Assembly: GCF_020866965.1 (NCBI RefSeq)
Contig: NZ_JAJATX010000015.1
Location: 21,870-85,869, forward strand
Reading direction: 5' to 3'
DNA: 64,000 bases
Source: Microvirga roseola
GTDB lineage: Bacteria; Pseudomonadota; Alphaproteobacteria; Rhizobiales; Beijerinckiaceae
In this document: positions 63,789-64,000 of the stretch, piece after piece
Numbering within the stretch: position 1 is the first letter of the stretch
Layout: every line of letters begins with the position of its first letter
The notes under the pieces: model-generated
Databases searched by the model: none
What the model was told of the DNA's origin: nothing
Seen by the model: only the letters and a program-made list of their open reading frames with translations
Made by a program: the position numbers and the translations under genes

Positions 63789-63839
63789 ATAATGTCATAA
63801 GACGTATTGACACTACCGATCTAATCCACTGAGTGTCAA
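63789..63839 (-). promoter_or_regulatory. Promoter and GntR-like operator of the aldehyde dehydrogenase operon
   Basis: Read leftwards: TTGACA at 63839-63834, a weak -10 (TAGTGT) 18 bp on, and at 63805-63789 ACGTCTTATGACATTAT. This matches ACGTCATATGACGTCAT of the tctC operator at 14 of 17 positions and lies at the same distance downstream of its TTGACA. It suggests regulation by the GntR protein of 46.2 kb. Confidence 0.6.
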
Positions 63840-63947
63840 GCGCTTGGGTAAGACCTTTCGGAAAGCTCATTGCAACCAGCATATGATGCCGATTGACAGC
63901 TCATGACCCAGGCGGCCAGATACATGCATCCTAGGGAGAGCGCCGAA

Positions 63948-64000
63948 ATGTCTGTGAACATCTCGCAGGATCTGAAATCGGGAGCGATGTTCTACCATCA
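63948..64000 (+). CDS. Start of an unidentified protein, cut by the window edge
   Basis: ATG 63948 follows AGGGAGAGCGCCGAA. Only MSVNISQDLKSGAMFYH is visible, too little for a family call. It is divergent from the aldehyde dehydrogenase operon and shares its control region, so it probably belongs to the same pathway. Confidence 0.55.
   Translation, partial: MSVNISQDLKSGAMFYH

Noticed and set aside
63948..64000. Calling the right-edge gene a malic enzyme from DLKSGAMFYH
   Set aside because: Ten residues resembling the LKxxALxYH start of that family are too weak to support a name.
1..64000. CRISPR arrays, rRNA genes, complete tRNA genes, riboswitches, prophage or conjugation modules
   Set aside because: I saw no regularly spaced direct repeats, no rRNA-like or intact tRNA sequence, no recognisable riboswitch core and no integrase, relaxase or phage structural gene.

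Overview
The window is about 64 kb of GC-rich DNA from an alphaproteobacterium, most likely a soil or plant-associated member of the Hyphomicrobiales (Rhizobiales), perhaps close to Microvirga or Methylobacterium. This rests on recognised families: a BI-1/YccA protein, an ECF sigma/anti-sigma pair, a SPOR-tailed D,D-carboxypeptidase, an HWE histidine kinase remnant, a tRNA-Met relic of alphaproteobacterial type and many small Rhizobiales-type proteins. No database was searched, so species-level placement is a guess. The region is patchwork accessory DNA: intact operons are separated by broken genes and remnants of IS1182, IS110, IS3 and IS6 elements.

Layout. 0-8 kb: BI-1 protein, ECF sigma/anti-sigma, an atypical response regulator with Glu at the phosphorylation site, a decayed transglutaminase-like protease, D,D-carboxypeptidase, IMPACT protein, and broken thioesterase, GntR and UspA genes. 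8-9.4 kb: nested IS remnants. 9.5-18.9 kb: a peptide ABC importer with an RpiR regulator, divergent from amidohydrolase, RidA and D-threonine-aldolase-like genes, probably a D-amino-acid or N-acyl-amino-acid scavenging unit. Two abutting parts of an IS1182 transposase lie on either side of it in opposite orientation. 19.3-21 kb: cobalt-type nitrile hydratase (alpha, beta, accessory). 21.6-26.3 kb: a cluster of small genes (33-156 codons), many of stress-associated type. 26.5-32.5 kb: Ca2+/H+ antiporter, a tRNA-Met relic with a terminator, the TrkA-TrkH potassium uptake pair and a dead ClC channel. 32.5-45.9 kb: truncated TetR gene, sulfite dehydrogenase with its cytochrome, an epimerase-like protein, IS6 copies, a 1080-residue autotransporter, a dead TctA and a C-terminally truncated galactarate dehydratase.

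46.2-63.8 kb is the most coherent and interesting part: a GntR/UTRA regulator facing a complete TctCBA carboxylate importer, then an ACMSD-like amidohydrolase, an MFS carrier, a LysR regulator, a flavin reductase/LLM monooxygenase pair, an alpha/beta hydrolase, three Gfo/Idh/MocA oxidoreductases and a carboxymuconolactone-decarboxylase-like protein. A convergent operon encodes aldehyde dehydrogenase, cupin, Ldh-type dehydrogenase and ABM monooxygenase. An operator made of three ACGTCATANN units sits at the predicted tctC promoter, and a 14/17 match lies at the same promoter-relative place before the aldehyde dehydrogenase operon, so one regulator may control both ends. I cannot assign the cluster to a known pathway; it looks like an undescribed route for an organic acid, possibly cyclic or sugar-derived.
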